Positions 11,634-18,629 of a DNA stretch of 18,629 nucleotides are shown piece after piece. The position numbers were made by a program, and so were the translations under genes. The notes under the pieces were generated by a model. That model did no database searches. It was not told the origin of the DNA and saw nothing but the letters and a program-made list of their open reading frames with translations. The stretch comes from Alphaproteobacteria bacterium (GTDB taxonomy: Bacteria > Pseudomonadota > Alphaproteobacteria > Micropepsales > Micropepsaceae), in NCBI GenBank assembly GCA_947455695.1, contig CANGRN010000003.1, positions 1 to 18,629 of the forward strand. Reading direction: 5' to 3'. Positions within the stretch are counted from its first letter, which is position 1; the number at the start of each line of letters is the position of its first letter.

Positions 11634-13346
11634 ATGAACCTGATGAGCCGCGAGGCGGGCTGGACACTGCGCCGCCGCCTTCAGGCGATCATTACCCTGG
11701 CGCTGGTGCCTGTGGTGCTGGTGTCCATTTTCCAGGGCGTGGCGCGCGCCCGGCTGGATATCGCCAATGTCCATGACCGGCTGCTGCAATCGGCCCGCAC
11801 CGTGGCGGCCGGCGATCAGAACCTGATGGCCGCCGCCGAACAGGTGCTGCGCGCGGTGGGCAGCCTGTCCGAAGTGCGCGGCATGAACGGCAACTGCGAT
11901 GGCGTGCTGGCTGATACCCTGATCGGTGTGCGCTATTTCTCCAACCTGTCGCGCATCGATGCCAGCGGCCGCGTGGTCTGTTCGGCCATGGCGCTGGCGC
12001 ATGGCCTGAAGGTCAACAGCTATGGCGTGTTCGCCGATGCTCAGAAAACCGACGGCATGGCGGTGTCCAACGAATTGATCAGCCGCGTCACCGGCCAGCC
12101 GGTGATCGGCGGCATGCTGGCGTTGCACAAGGCGGATGGCACATTCGACGGCACCGTGGCGATCTCGCTGGACGTGCACTGGATCGATTACATGATGCGG
12201 TCCGCCAACCTGCCCAAGGGCGCGGTGGTGGCGGTGTTCGACCGCACCGGCAAGGTGATCGCGACCAACAACAAGGATGTGGGCGCGGCCATTGCCAAGG
12301 CGGCGCTGTCGAGCGGCGCCGATCCCGATGACGTGTCCAGCGCGGTGGATAGCCGCGGCGATCTGTGGCGCTATGGCAGCGCGACCTTGATGGGCAATTC
12401 CATCTTCGTGGCCTTTGCGATGGGCGAGAGCCGGCTGTTCGGTCCCACCTATCTGCATGTCGGCTTGGATTTCGCGCTGCCCATCTTGATGATCGGCTTT
12501 GCCTGGTTCGCCATCTGGCTGGCCACCGACCGGCAGGTCACCCAATGGATCAGCTATCTGCGGCGCATCGCGGCGGCCTATCGCAGCGGCCATTACGCCA
12601 TCCGCCCCGACCTGGTGGAAGCGCCGGTGGAGTTCAAGCTGCTGGGGGATGCCCTGGCCGATATGGCCGAAGGCATCCAGGACCGCGACCGGCGCCTGCG
12701 CGAGTCGGTGGACATGAAGACCACCCTGATCAAGGAAATCCATCACCGGGTGAAGAACAATCTTCAGATCGTGATGAGCCTTCTGTCCATCCAGGCCAAC
12801 CAGGTGAAGGACCCGGCGGCGCGCGATGCGCTGCTGCAGGCCCAGACCCGCATCAATGCCCTGGCGCTGGTGCACCGGATCCTCAATGAGCTGGAAGACC
12901 AGAGCACCCTGGACATCCGCCAGCTGCTGGAAGAGCTGTGCCACCAGATCGCCGGCGGCATGAGCAACGAGAATGTGCGGGTCGAGGTCGATGTGCCCAG
13001 CCGCATCGTGTCGGGCAGCGTGGCGGTGGCGCTGGCCCTGTTCACGGTGGAAGTCCTGACCAACATCTTCAAGCACGCCTTCCCCAGCGAGCGGCAGGGC
13101 GTGATCCGGGTCAGCATGGTGCCGGTGGACGGCGGCAAGCTGAAACTGGCCATCGCCGATGACGGCAAGGGTTTTGCCATGGACAGCACCAGCAAGAGCG
13201 TGGGCAGCCGGCTGATCAAGACCTTCGGCCTGCAGCTGGGGGGTGTTTCCAGCGTCCATTCCGAGCCCGGGCAGGGCACGGTGGTGGATCTGATCTTCCC
13301 GGACCCGGACCCGGACCTGAAACGGGGCGAAGGCGCGCAGGTTTAG
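11634..13346 (+). CDS. Membrane sensor histidine kinase, HisKA_2 family (PhyK-like)
   Basis: A 570-residue kinase. Helix 1 (about 17-34) and helix 2 (about 278-297) enclose a periplasmic sensor region of roughly 240 residues that looks like a double-PAS/Cache fold, with two Cys (C88 in MNGNCDG and C116 in VVCSAM). A HAMP-like linker follows (298-355), then the HisKA_2 dimerisation domain IKEIHHRVKNNLQIVMSLLS with phospho-acceptor His in the HRxxN motif (H371; H370 adjacent), and an ATPase domain with N-box N477 (LTNIFKHAF) and G-box ADDGKGF (508-514). It sits 4 bases after ecfG, so it is very probably the PhyR kinase, like Caulobacter PhyK. The ATG at 11634 is chosen because earlier in-frame codons lie within ecfG. 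The signal it senses is unknown. Confidence 0.92.
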   Translation: MNLMSREAGWTLRRRLQAIITLALVPVVLVSIFQGVARARLDIANVHDRLLQSARTVAAGDQNLMAAAEQVLRAVGSLSEVRGMNGNCDGVLADTLIGVRYFSNLSRIDASGRVVCSAMALAHGLKVNSYGVFADAQKTDGMAVSNELISRVTGQPVIGGMLALHKADGTFDGTVAISLDVHWIDYMMRSANLPKGAVVAVFDRTGKVIATNNKDVGAAIAKAALSSGADPDDVSSAVDSRGDLWRYGSATLMGNSIFVAFAMGESRLFGPTYLHVGLDFALPILMIGFAWFAIWLATDRQVTQWISYLRRIAAAYRSGHYAIRPDLVEAPVEFKLLGDALADMAEGIQDRDRRLRESVDMKTTLIKEIHHRVKNNLQIVMSLLSIQANQVKDPAARDALLQAQTRINALALVHRILNELEDQSTLDIRQLLEELCHQIAGGMSNENVRVEVDVPSRIVSGSVAVALALFTVEVLTNIFKHAFPSERQGVIRVSMVPVDGGKLKLAIADDGKGFAMDSTSKSVGSRLIKTFGLQLGGVSSVHSEPGQGTVVDLIFPDPDPDLKRGEGAQV

Positions 13347-13437
13347 CCAATTCGCCGCACTGGCATGCGTTTTGGGCTGTTTTCGTTAAGCGCTGAATGG
13401 TTATGTTCCGGCAGGTAAAAATCACCAGAGCGGGACC

Positions 13438-14841
13438 ATGGCGGACAGTTTTGATGCAATCGTGATCGGTGGCGGACCGGGCGGCTACAATGCCGCGATC
13501 CGCCTGGGCCAGCTTGGCCTGACCAGCGCCTGCATCGACAAGCGCGGCAGCTTCGGCGGCACCTGTCTGAATGTGGGCTGCATCCCCTCCAAGGCGCTGC
13601 TGCACGCGTCGGAACGCTTCCACGAAGCAAACCATGATTTCGCCAAGCTGGGCATCAAGGCCAAGGTGGAGTTGGACCTGCCCGCCATGATGGCGCAGAA
13701 GTCCAAGGTGGTCGGCGAGCTGACCAAGGGCGTGGAATTCCTGCTCAAGAAAGCCAAGAGCGAGGCCATTGTCGGCGAAGCGAAGATCACCGCGCCCGGC
13801 AAGGTCAGCGTGAAGCTGGCCGACGGCAAGACCCGCGAGCTGACAGCCAAGCACATCATCATCGCCACCGGCTCGGACGTGGCGCCGCTGCCCGGCGTGA
13901 CGGTGGACGAAAAACAGATCGTCTCCTCGACCGGCGCCATCGCGCTCACATCTGTTCCCAAGAAGCTGCTGGTGGTCGGCGCGGGCGTTATCGGGCTGGA
14001 GCTGGGTTCGGTATGGGCCCGGCTGGGCTCCGAAGTGACGGTGGTGGAATTCCTCGATCGCGTCACGCCCGGCATCGACCTGGAAGTGTCCAAGGCATTC
14101 CAGCGCTTGCTGACCAAGCAGGGCTTTACGTTCCATCTGTCGACCAAGGTCACCGGCGTCGAGAAGAAGGGCGGCGCCTTGAAGGTTTCCGTCGAACCGG
14201 CCGCCGGCGGCGACGCCCAGGTCCTGGATGCCGATGTGATGCTGGTCGCCATCGGCCGCATTCCCTACACCGCCAATCTGGGTCTCGCCGAGGTGGGCGT
14301 CGCCATGGACAAGCGCGGCCGCGTCGTCACCGACCATCACTATCGCACCAATGTGCCGGGCATCCATGCCGTCGGCGATTGCCGCGAAGGCCCCATGCTG
14401 GCGCACAAGGCCGAGGATGAAGGCGTCGCCTGCGCCGAGCTGATCGCCGGCAAGGCGGGGCATGTGAACTACGATGCCATTCCCTCGGTGGTCTACACCT
14501 TTCCGGAAGTCGCCACCGTCGGCAAGACCGAGGAAGAGCTCAAGGCCGCCGGCGTTCAGTACAAGGTCGGCAAGTTTCCCTTCACCGCCAATGCGCGCGC
14601 CAAGACCATCCTGGCGACCGACGGCTTTGTGAAAATCCTGGCGGATGCGGCGACCGACAAGGTGCTGGGCTGCGCCATCATCGGGCCGGAAGCCGGCAAC
14701 CTGATCGCGGAAGTGGCTCTGGCGATGGAGTTCGGTGCGTCATCCGAAGACATCGCCCGCACCTGTCATTCGCATCCGACATTGACGGAAGCCGTGCGTC
14801 AGGCCGCGATGGGCGTTGAAGGCTGGACCATGCAAATGTGA
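13438..14841 (+). CDS. lpdA: Dihydrolipoyl dehydrogenase (E3)
   Basis: A 467-residue flavoprotein that re-oxidises dihydrolipoamide in 2-oxo acid dehydrogenase complexes (or the glycine cleavage system), reducing NAD. The sequence shows FAD-binding IVIGGGPGGYNAAI (9-22), the redox disulfide GGTCLNVGCIPSKALL (C43, C48), the NAD-binding VVGAGVIGLELGSVW, FAD contact HAVGDCREGPMLAHKAEDEG, and the C-terminal catalytic dyad HSHPTLTEA (H446, E451). Full length. The start MADSFDAIVIGGG is typical, with a GAGCGGG site before it. It is not flanked by E1/E2 genes here, so which complex it serves cannot be decided. The 91 bases upstream show no clear promoter. Confidence 0.97.
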   Translation: MADSFDAIVIGGGPGGYNAAIRLGQLGLTSACIDKRGSFGGTCLNVGCIPSKALLHASERFHEANHDFAKLGIKAKVELDLPAMMAQKSKVVGELTKGVEFLLKKAKSEAIVGEAKITAPGKVSVKLADGKTRELTAKHIIIATGSDVAPLPGVTVDEKQIVSSTGAIALTSVPKKLLVVGAGVIGLELGSVWARLGSEVTVVEFLDRVTPGIDLEVSKAFQRLLTKQGFTFHLSTKVTGVEKKGGALKVSVEPAAGGDAQVLDADVMLVAIGRIPYTANLGLAEVGVAMDKRGRVVTDHHYRTNVPGIHAVGDCREGPMLAHKAEDEGVACAELIAGKAGHVNYDAIPSVVYTFPEVATVGKTEEELKAAGVQYKVGKFPFTANARAKTILATDGFVKILADAATDKVLGCAIIGPEAGNLIAEVALAMEFGASSEDIARTCHSHPTLTEAVRQAAMGVEGWTMQM

Positions 14842-14842
14842 G

Positions 14843-14860
14843 TTCGCGCGTCAGCGCGAA
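14843..14860 (+). terminator. Weak hairpin just after lpdA
   Basis: TTCGCGC (14843-14849), loop GTCA, GCGCGAA (14854-14860), starting 2 bases after the lpdA stop. It is followed by TTCATGTC rather than a U-run, so termination efficiency is doubtful. Confidence 0.35.
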
Positions 14861-14882
14861 TTCATGTCGGCGGGCGGCAGCG

Positions 14883-15014
14883 TTAAAGCGCGCTGCCGAT
14901 CCAGGTGACGATCCCGATAAAGACGAAGAATCCCACCCATGTCAGACAGAACATGAGGGCGCAGTGATTCTGTTCCTTGTGGGATGACTCAATCGGATGA
15001 TGCACCAACGTCAT
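14883..15014 (-). CDS. 43-residue single-span membrane protein, function unknown
   Basis: A short ORF from ATG 15014 to TAA at 14885-14883, with a GGGAG ribosome site 6 bases before the start. The N-terminal half is polar and His-rich (MTLVHHPIESSHKEQNHC; four His and one Cys in the first 18 residues), followed by one hydrophobic helix of about 21 residues (MFCLTWVGFFVFIGIVTWIG) ending SAL. It is convergent with lpdA and downstream of the FAD monooxygenase gene, from which it is 84 bases away. I know no family for it. The ribosome site and the sharp polar/hydrophobic division support it, but it could be a chance ORF. The His/Cys-rich head could bind a metal; that is speculation. Confidence 0.5.
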   Translation of the reverse strand: MTLVHHPIESSHKEQNHCALMFCLTWVGFFVFIGIVTWIGSAL

Positions 15015-15098
15015 GGGCGGCTCCCGTATTCGTCGCCTCAAGGCTAGACCCGTTCAGCCCTTGCGGGAACGCACATTCGTCGCCGCAACGCAGCAATA

Positions 15099-16331
15099 TC
15101 AGCGCTTTGGCAGCCGCACATGCTCGGGGCGCACGCCCATTCCGATGAAGCGGGCGGGGAACTGGCGCAGCCACGGCCAGGCATTCAGCAAGCGGACGAT
15201 GCCCGGCGGCCTGGGCGTCTTCATCGCGGCCAATGTGGGCGCCAGCATGAATTTCTGCGCCATCACCTGGAAGGTCTGGATCACCCTGGTGGGGAATTGC
15301 CGCCGCTTCTGGACCTTCTTCAGGTCACGGAACGTCGGCACGCCACGGGTCAGTACGGGGCTGAGGATGTTGGCTGTCGCCACCGCGTCCTGGATGGCCA
15401 GGTTGATGCCCACCCCGCCGATGGGCGACATGGCATGGGCGGCATCGCCGATGCACAAAAGGCCGGGGCGCGCCCATTTTTCCAGCCGGTCCACTGTCAC
15501 GGTCAGGAGCTTGACCTGGTCGAAGTCCTTGATTGTCTCGTCGATGCGGCCCGCGGCGAAGCCGGCGATGGATTTCAGGCGATTTCGGAATTTGGTCAGG
15601 CCATCCGCCTTGATGGTATCGAAGCCGCCCTTGGGGATCAGATAGGCGCACTGCCAGTAGTCGGTGCGATAGATCATCACGAACAACTGGCCGTCCCGCA
15701 CCTTGCCGATCAGGTCGGCGGGATCGCCCGGCAGCACCGGCAGGCTCAGCCACAGCACGTCGAACGGCGCGCCCAGATCGTCGACCTTCAGGCCGGACTT
15801 GTCGCGCAGGGTGGAATGGCGGCCATCGGCGGCAATGGTCAGCCCGGCCTTGATCTGGACATTCCCGGCTGGTCCCGTCGCCAGCACGCCGCAGATGCGA
15901 TCGCCCCCCTTGCGGTCTTTCTGGGCGATCAAATCCCTGGCCTGGGTCTGCATCAGCAGATGAAAGTTGGGCAGTTTTCTGCCCTGCGCAGCCAGGAAAT
16001 CCAGGAAGTCCCATTGCGGCATCAGGGCGATGAACTTGGCGGCGGTAGGAAGATAGCCAAAGTCGCCGATGGTGAAATGCTCGTCGCCGATCTCGATATT
16101 GCCGGTGCGGATACGGGTGTGGGGCAGCTTGAGGAACTCCTCCAGCAGGCCCAGTTCATGCATCACCTGCAGGGTGGAGGGATGCACCGTGTCACCCCGG
16201 AAATCGCGCAGGAAGTCCTTGTGCTTTTCCAGCACGGTCACGTCGACCCCGGCCCGGGCCAGCAGGTAGCCGCACATCATGCCGGCCGGGCCGCCGCCCG
16301 CGATCACGCATGTGGTGGAAAGCGTTTCCAA
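15099..16331 (-). CDS. FAD-dependent monooxygenase (PHBH/UbiH fold)
   Basis: A 410-residue flavoprotein monooxygenase of group A. The three family motifs are present: GxGxxG in CVIAGGGPAGMMCG (GGGPAG at 12-17), the DG motif AADGRHSTLR (D169-G170) and the GD motif CIGDAAHAMSPIGGVGIN (G295-D296). It would hydroxylate an aromatic or related substrate using NAD(P)H and O2. The substrate is not evident; it most resembles proteins annotated only as 'FAD-dependent oxidoreductase', and a ubiquinone-type role is possible. The start is TTG at 16331, supported by AAGGGG about 10 bases upstream; no ATG is near enough to keep the Rossmann strand. It is divergent from the aldolase gene across a 60-base gap. 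Confidence 0.85.
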   Translation of the reverse strand: METLSTTCVIAGGGPAGMMCGYLLARAGVDVTVLEKHKDFLRDFRGDTVHPSTLQVMHELGLLEEFLKLPHTRIRTGNIEIGDEHFTIGDFGYLPTAAKFIALMPQWDFLDFLAAQGRKLPNFHLLMQTQARDLIAQKDRKGGDRICGVLATGPAGNVQIKAGLTIAADGRHSTLRDKSGLKVDDLGAPFDVLWLSLPVLPGDPADLIGKVRDGQLFVMIYRTDYWQCAYLIPKGGFDTIKADGLTKFRNRLKSIAGFAAGRIDETIKDFDQVKLLTVTVDRLEKWARPGLLCIGDAAHAMSPIGGVGINLAIQDAVATANILSPVLTRGVPTFRDLKKVQKRRQFPTRVIQTFQVMAQKFMLAPTLAAMKTPRPPGIVRLLNAWPWLRQFPARFIGMGVRPEHVRLPKR

Positions 16332-16391
16332 GCCTGTCCCCTTAAGAGGGCCCCTTGCCCTTGCCCGTCGTTGGTCTAACCTTCGCCGGGC

Positions 16392-17144
16392 ATGCGCGCC
16401 AATCGTATCCGCGAATTATGGGCTTCGGGCAAGCCGGCTTTGAATTGCTGGATCACCCTGCCGGGGACCCTGGCGGCGGAGATGCTGGCGCACCAGGGCT
16501 GGGACAGCCTGACCGTGGACTTGCAGCATGGCGCCAGCGACTTCGCCTCCATGTGCGCGATGTTCGCCGCCATCTCCACCACCGACACGGTGCCGCTGAT
16601 GCGGGTGGCCTGGAACGCGCCGGGCGATGTGATGAAGGCGCTGGATGCCGGCGCCTATGGCGTGATCTGCCCCAACATCGAAAGCGTGGAGGAGTGCGAG
16701 CGGTTCGTCGGCGCCTGTCACTATCCGCCGGACGGCTATCGCAGCTTCGGGCCCAAGCGCGGGCTTCTCTATGGCGGCAAGGACTATGTCCATCACGCCA
16801 ACAAGACGATCTTGACGATCATCCAGATCGAAACCCTGAAGGGCCTCCAGAATGTGGATGCCATCGCCGCGGTGAAGGGTCTGGACATGCTGTATGTCGG
16901 CCCGTCCGACCTGGGGCTCGCGCTGGGCCGTGAAGCCAAGCAGAACCAGACCGATCCGGTGGTGATGGAAGCCATCGACAAGATCCTGGCCGCAGCCAAG
17001 AAGGCGGGTCTCAAAGCCGGCATGCATTGCACCAGCGCCGAATATGCGCAGCAGATGATCGAGAAGGGCTTTGATTTCCTGACCGTCATCTCGGACGAGA
17101 ATCTGCTGGCGCGCGGCGCCGCCGAACGCGCCAAGCTGGCCTGA
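16392..17144 (+). CDS. HpcH/HpaI family class II aldolase
   Basis: A 250-residue TIM-barrel lyase of the HpcH/HpaI family, which cleaves or forms 2-oxo acid aldols (for example 4-hydroxy-2-oxoheptanedioate or 2-dehydro-3-deoxyglucarate) with a divalent metal and pyruvate enolate. Active-site features are visible: TVDLQHGASD (H46, general base region), MRVAWNAPG (R71, pyruvate-binding), QIETLKG (metal ligand E147) and YVGPSDLGLALG (metal ligand D173). Length is normal. The ATG at 16392 is the first in frame; its ribosome site is weak. It is divergent from the FAD monooxygenase and followed by a small transcription unit, then a ThDP enzyme. The true substrate cannot be assigned from sequence. 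Confidence 0.88.
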   Translation: MRANRIRELWASGKPALNCWITLPGTLAAEMLAHQGWDSLTVDLQHGASDFASMCAMFAAISTTDTVPLMRVAWNAPGDVMKALDAGAYGVICPNIESVEECERFVGACHYPPDGYRSFGPKRGLLYGGKDYVHHANKTILTIIQIETLKGLQNVDAIAAVKGLDMLYVGPSDLGLALGREAKQNQTDPVVMEAIDKILAAAKKAGLKAGMHCTSAEYAQQMIEKGFDFLTVISDENLLARGAAERAKLA

Positions 17145-17154
17145 ACTTCCGCCC

Positions 17155-17182
17155 TTGAAGTGGAGGGAGGCCGGCCTATATT
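17155..17182 (+). promoter_or_regulatory. Candidate sigma-70 promoter of a small transcription unit
   Basis: TTGAAG (17155-17160), a 16-base spacer, then TATATT (17177-17182): 4 of 6 and 5 of 6 matches to TTGACA/TATAAT. It begins 10 bases after the aldolase stop, with a predicted start near 17189. Confidence 0.5.
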
Positions 17183-17200
17183 TGCGGTGCAACAATTTTG

Positions 17201-17215
17201 AAAGGGAGGTGATCC
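17201..17215 (+). promoter_or_regulatory. Unusually long Shine-Dalgarno sequence
   Basis: AAAGGGAGGTGATCC. Bases 17205-17215 (GGAGGTGATCC) complement 11 consecutive bases of the 16S rRNA 3' end (GGAUCACCUCC), far more than the usual 4-6. The next three matching A's sit beyond one mismatch. It is 7 bases (from the GGAGG core) before an in-frame TTG at 17217, ideal spacing. Confidence 0.7.
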
Positions 17216-17216
17216 A

Positions 17217-17291
17217 TTGTCTCATTGTCTCAGCCTGCGGACGACTGAAACCGCGAACTGGATCCTTCTGTCGAAGGACCGCGCCGCGTAA
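17217..17291 (+). CDS. 24-codon small ORF (possible leader or regulatory peptide)
   Basis: Starts at TTG 17217 and stops at TAA 17289-17291. An in-frame TGA at 17199-17201 excludes a longer product. The peptide begins MSHCLSLRTTE and ends WILLSKDRAA; it is mildly amphipathic, not obviously membrane-spanning. Support comes from the extreme ribosome site, a promoter upstream and a strong terminator downstream, so the whole unit is self-contained. A hairpin (TCCTTC-TGTC-GAAGGA, 17263-17278) lies in the coding part, and GGATC at 17260-17264 could pair with GATCC of the ribosome site (17211-17215), allowing self-occlusion. Whether peptide or RNA is the active product is unknown. I recognise no family with certainty. 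Confidence 0.5.
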   Translation: MSHCLSLRTTETANWILLSKDRAA

Positions 17292-17317
17292 GCGGGCGTC
17301 TTCAGCACGACAATGTC

Positions 17318-17354
17318 GGGCCGTCACCCTTGCGGGTGGCGGCCCTTCTTGTTT
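17318..17354 (+). terminator. Strong intrinsic terminator of the small transcription unit
   Basis: A 12-bp stem: GGGCCGTCACCC (17318-17329) and GGGTGGCGGCCC (17334-17345) with a single G-T pair and loop TTGC, followed by TTCTTGTTT. It ends 12 bases before the ATG of the ThDP enzyme gene, so it separates that gene from the small transcript or attenuates read-through into it. Confidence 0.8.
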
Positions 17355-17365
17355 GAAGTAGCGCC

Positions 17366-18629
17366 ATGAACGGCGCAGAGAGTCTGGTCCATACCCTTGC
17401 CGATAGCGGCATCGAGATTTGCTTCGGCAATCCGGGCACTTCGGAAATGCATTTCGTGGCGGCGCTGGACCGCGAGCCACGAATGCGCGGCGTGCTGTGC
17501 CTGTTCGAAGGCGTGGTGGCGGGCGCGGCCGATGGCTACGCCCGCATGACCGGCAAGCCCGCCGCGACCTTGCTGCATCTGGGGCCGGGCTTCGCCAACG
17601 CGATGTCCTTTTTGCACAATGCCCGCAAGGCAGGCGCCCCCGTGGTCAATATCGTGGGCGATCATGCCACCAGCCATTCCCAATATGTCCAGGCGCCACT
17701 GACGTCCGACATCATGGCAATCTGCGGCGGCGTATCCGATTGGCTGCATCAAAGCCGGTCGGCGGATGCGGTGGCGGGCGACGGCGCCCGTTGCGTTCAA
17801 GCCGCAAGGGCCTGGCCCGGACAGATCGCGACCTTGGTGCTGCCTGCCGACTGCGCCTGGAATGAGGCGTCCGCGCCCGCCAGGCCGCTGCCGGTGGCGC
17901 CGCCCGGCGCGGTCGATAGCGCGGTGATCGACCGGGTCGCCGCCGCGCTGAAGAACGGCAGGAAGACGGCGCTGCTGATGCGCGGCCGCTGCCTGGAACG
18001 TGCCGGTGTCGAAGCGGCCGGCCGGATTGCTGCTGCCACCGGGGCGCGGCTGTTCCATGATTATTTTACCCCGCGCATGACCCGCGGCGATGGACTGCCC
18101 GAGGTCGAGCGCGTGCCCTATTTCGCGGAGGACATTGTCGAATTCCTCAAGGGGCTGGAGCAGATCGTGCTGGTGGGCGCGCCCCCGCCGGTCACCTTCT
18201 TCGCCTATCCCGGCAAGCCCAGCTGGGTGACGCCCGAAGACTGCGAGTTGCTGATGCTTGCGACGCCGCAAGAAGACAGCGTGGGCGCGCTGGCTGCACT
18301 GGCCGATGCGCTGGGCGCGCGCGCGCCGGGCCGCCTTGTACAGCGTGTGATGCCGGACATGCCGCTGCATGGCGCCTTGGACAGCTTCAGCATGGGAGCC
18401 ATCATCGCGCGGCTGATGCCCGACAACGCCATCCTGTCGGATGACTCGCTTACCGCCGGCATGGGGCTGCAGGCCTCGCTGAAGCACGGACCCCTGCATG
18501 ACTGGATCGTGCTGACCGGCGGCGCCATCGGCGATGCCCCGCCCATGGCGGTGGGCGCTAGCCTGGCCTGCCCGGATCGCAAGGTGATCGCGGTGACCGG
18601 CGACGGGGCGGCGATGTATTCGCTGCCCG
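17366..18629 (+). CDS. ThDP-dependent acetolactate synthase/benzoylformate decarboxylase-like enzyme, 3' end cut
   Basis: 421 codons of a thiamine-diphosphate enzyme. The N-terminal PYR domain contains CFGNPGTSEMHFVAALD and the catalytic glutamate in LFEGVVAGAADGYARM (E48). A central domain of the family's middle (TPP_M) type follows from about residue 180. The C-terminal PP domain starts near 340; the window ends within the cofactor motif, VTGDGAAMYSLP, just before its Asn. The protein resembles the roughly 515-residue proteobacterial proteins labelled 'acetolactate synthase large subunit' that are not part of ilvBN, so about 95 residues are missing. Substrate unknown; benzoylformate decarboxylase-like and oxalyl-CoA-type roles are possible. 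The ATG at 17366 lies 12 bases after a terminator stem-loop, with no strong ribosome site. Confidence 0.87.
   Translation, partial: MNGAESLVHTLADSGIEICFGNPGTSEMHFVAALDREPRMRGVLCLFEGVVAGAADGYARMTGKPAATLLHLGPGFANAMSFLHNARKAGAPVVNIVGDHATSHSQYVQAPLTSDIMAICGGVSDWLHQSRSADAVAGDGARCVQAARAWPGQIATLVLPADCAWNEASAPARPLPVAPPGAVDSAVIDRVAAALKNGRKTALLMRGRCLERAGVEAAGRIAAATGARLFHDYFTPRMTRGDGLPEVERVPYFAEDIVEFLKGLEQIVLVGAPPPVTFFAYPGKPSWVTPEDCELLMLATPQEDSVGALAALADALGARAPGRLVQRVMPDMPLHGALDSFSMGAIIARLMPDNAILSDDSLTAGMGLQASLKHGPLHDWIVLTGGAIGDAPPMAVGASLACPDRKVIAVTGDGAAMYSLP

Noticed and set aside
11583..13259. Minus-strand ORF of 558 codons opposite the sensor kinase
   Set aside because: Long but Ala/His/Gln/Asp-rich and motif-free; the opposite frame holds a full HisKA_2 kinase.
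13216..14463. Minus-strand ORF of 415 codons opposite lpdA
   Set aside because: Antisense shadow of a textbook dihydrolipoyl dehydrogenase.
15120..16379. Plus-strand ORF of 419 codons opposite the FAD monooxygenase
   Set aside because: Antisense shadow; the minus strand carries all three flavin monooxygenase motifs.
17211..17216. TGATCCA within the long Shine-Dalgarno read as another ECF11 -35 box
   Set aside because: No TAA-type -10 occurs 18 bases downstream; the match is explained by complementarity to 16S rRNA.
17155..17361. 68-codon ORF across the small transcription unit
   Set aside because: Its start overlaps the predicted -35, it has no ribosome site, and it reads through the terminator stem; the 24-codon frame in another phase fits the signals much better.

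Overview
The window reads as ordinary chromosome from a GC-rich alphaproteobacterium. The main evidence is a complete general stress response locus of the PhyR-NepR-EcfG type, which is known only from Alphaproteobacteria. It sits beside several small-protein families common in that class (DUF1328, DUF3309, DUF883, DUF2177). I cannot place it in a genus. No insertion sequence, phage module, CRISPR array, tRNA or rRNA is visible. Gene density is high and no gap without a gene exceeds about 220 bases.

Layout. (1) 1-1310, minus strand: the 5' part of etfB and a small secreted cytochrome c, separated by two perfect hairpins. (2) 1420-4484: a lipid-modification block in which a flavin oxidoreductase and a Cfa-type methyltransferase run leftward and a DUF2177 membrane protein runs rightward. 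The space between them carries two outward-facing TGATCC-N18-TAA promoters that resemble the RpoE/ChrR (ECF11) singlet-oxygen promoter. (3) 4575-5192: a probable EcfG promoter driving three small genes (DUF3309, a 70-residue soluble protein, a 51-residue membrane protein). (4) 5197-5622: a stand-alone receiver protein of the FAT-GUY-like type. (5) 5807-8334: a GT2-GtrA fusion translationally coupled to a GT39 membrane glycosyltransferase, ending in a clear intrinsic terminator. (6) 8490-9762, minus: small membrane proteins (51 residues, DUF1328, a holin-like protein, DUF883); the DUF1328 gene has a textbook EcfG promoter. (7) 9793-13346: the stress-response core, with phyR leftward and nepR-ecfG-sensor kinase rightward. 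(8) 13438-18629: lpdA, a 43-residue membrane protein, an FAD monooxygenase, a HpcH/HpaI aldolase, a compact small transcription unit with an extreme Shine-Dalgarno and a 24-codon ORF, and a truncated ThDP-dependent enzyme.

How it fits together. Under stress the sensor kinase should lead to phosphorylation of PhyR. PhyR-P binds NepR and frees EcfG, which transcribes from GGAAC-N16-nGTT promoters. I find such motifs in front of nepR, phyR, the DUF1328 gene and the DUF3309 trio, so regulator and several envelope-type outputs lie together. The separate TGATCC promoters suggest a second stress regulon (singlet oxygen or peroxide) acting on membrane fatty acids.

Most worth a second look: the self-contained small transcript at 17155-17354, the paired ECF11-like promoters with an apparently leaderless flavoprotein mRNA, the dyad-symmetric EcfG promoters, and the Cfa-type enzyme with Ser where Cys is usual. 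All promoter calls rest on reading motifs by eye.
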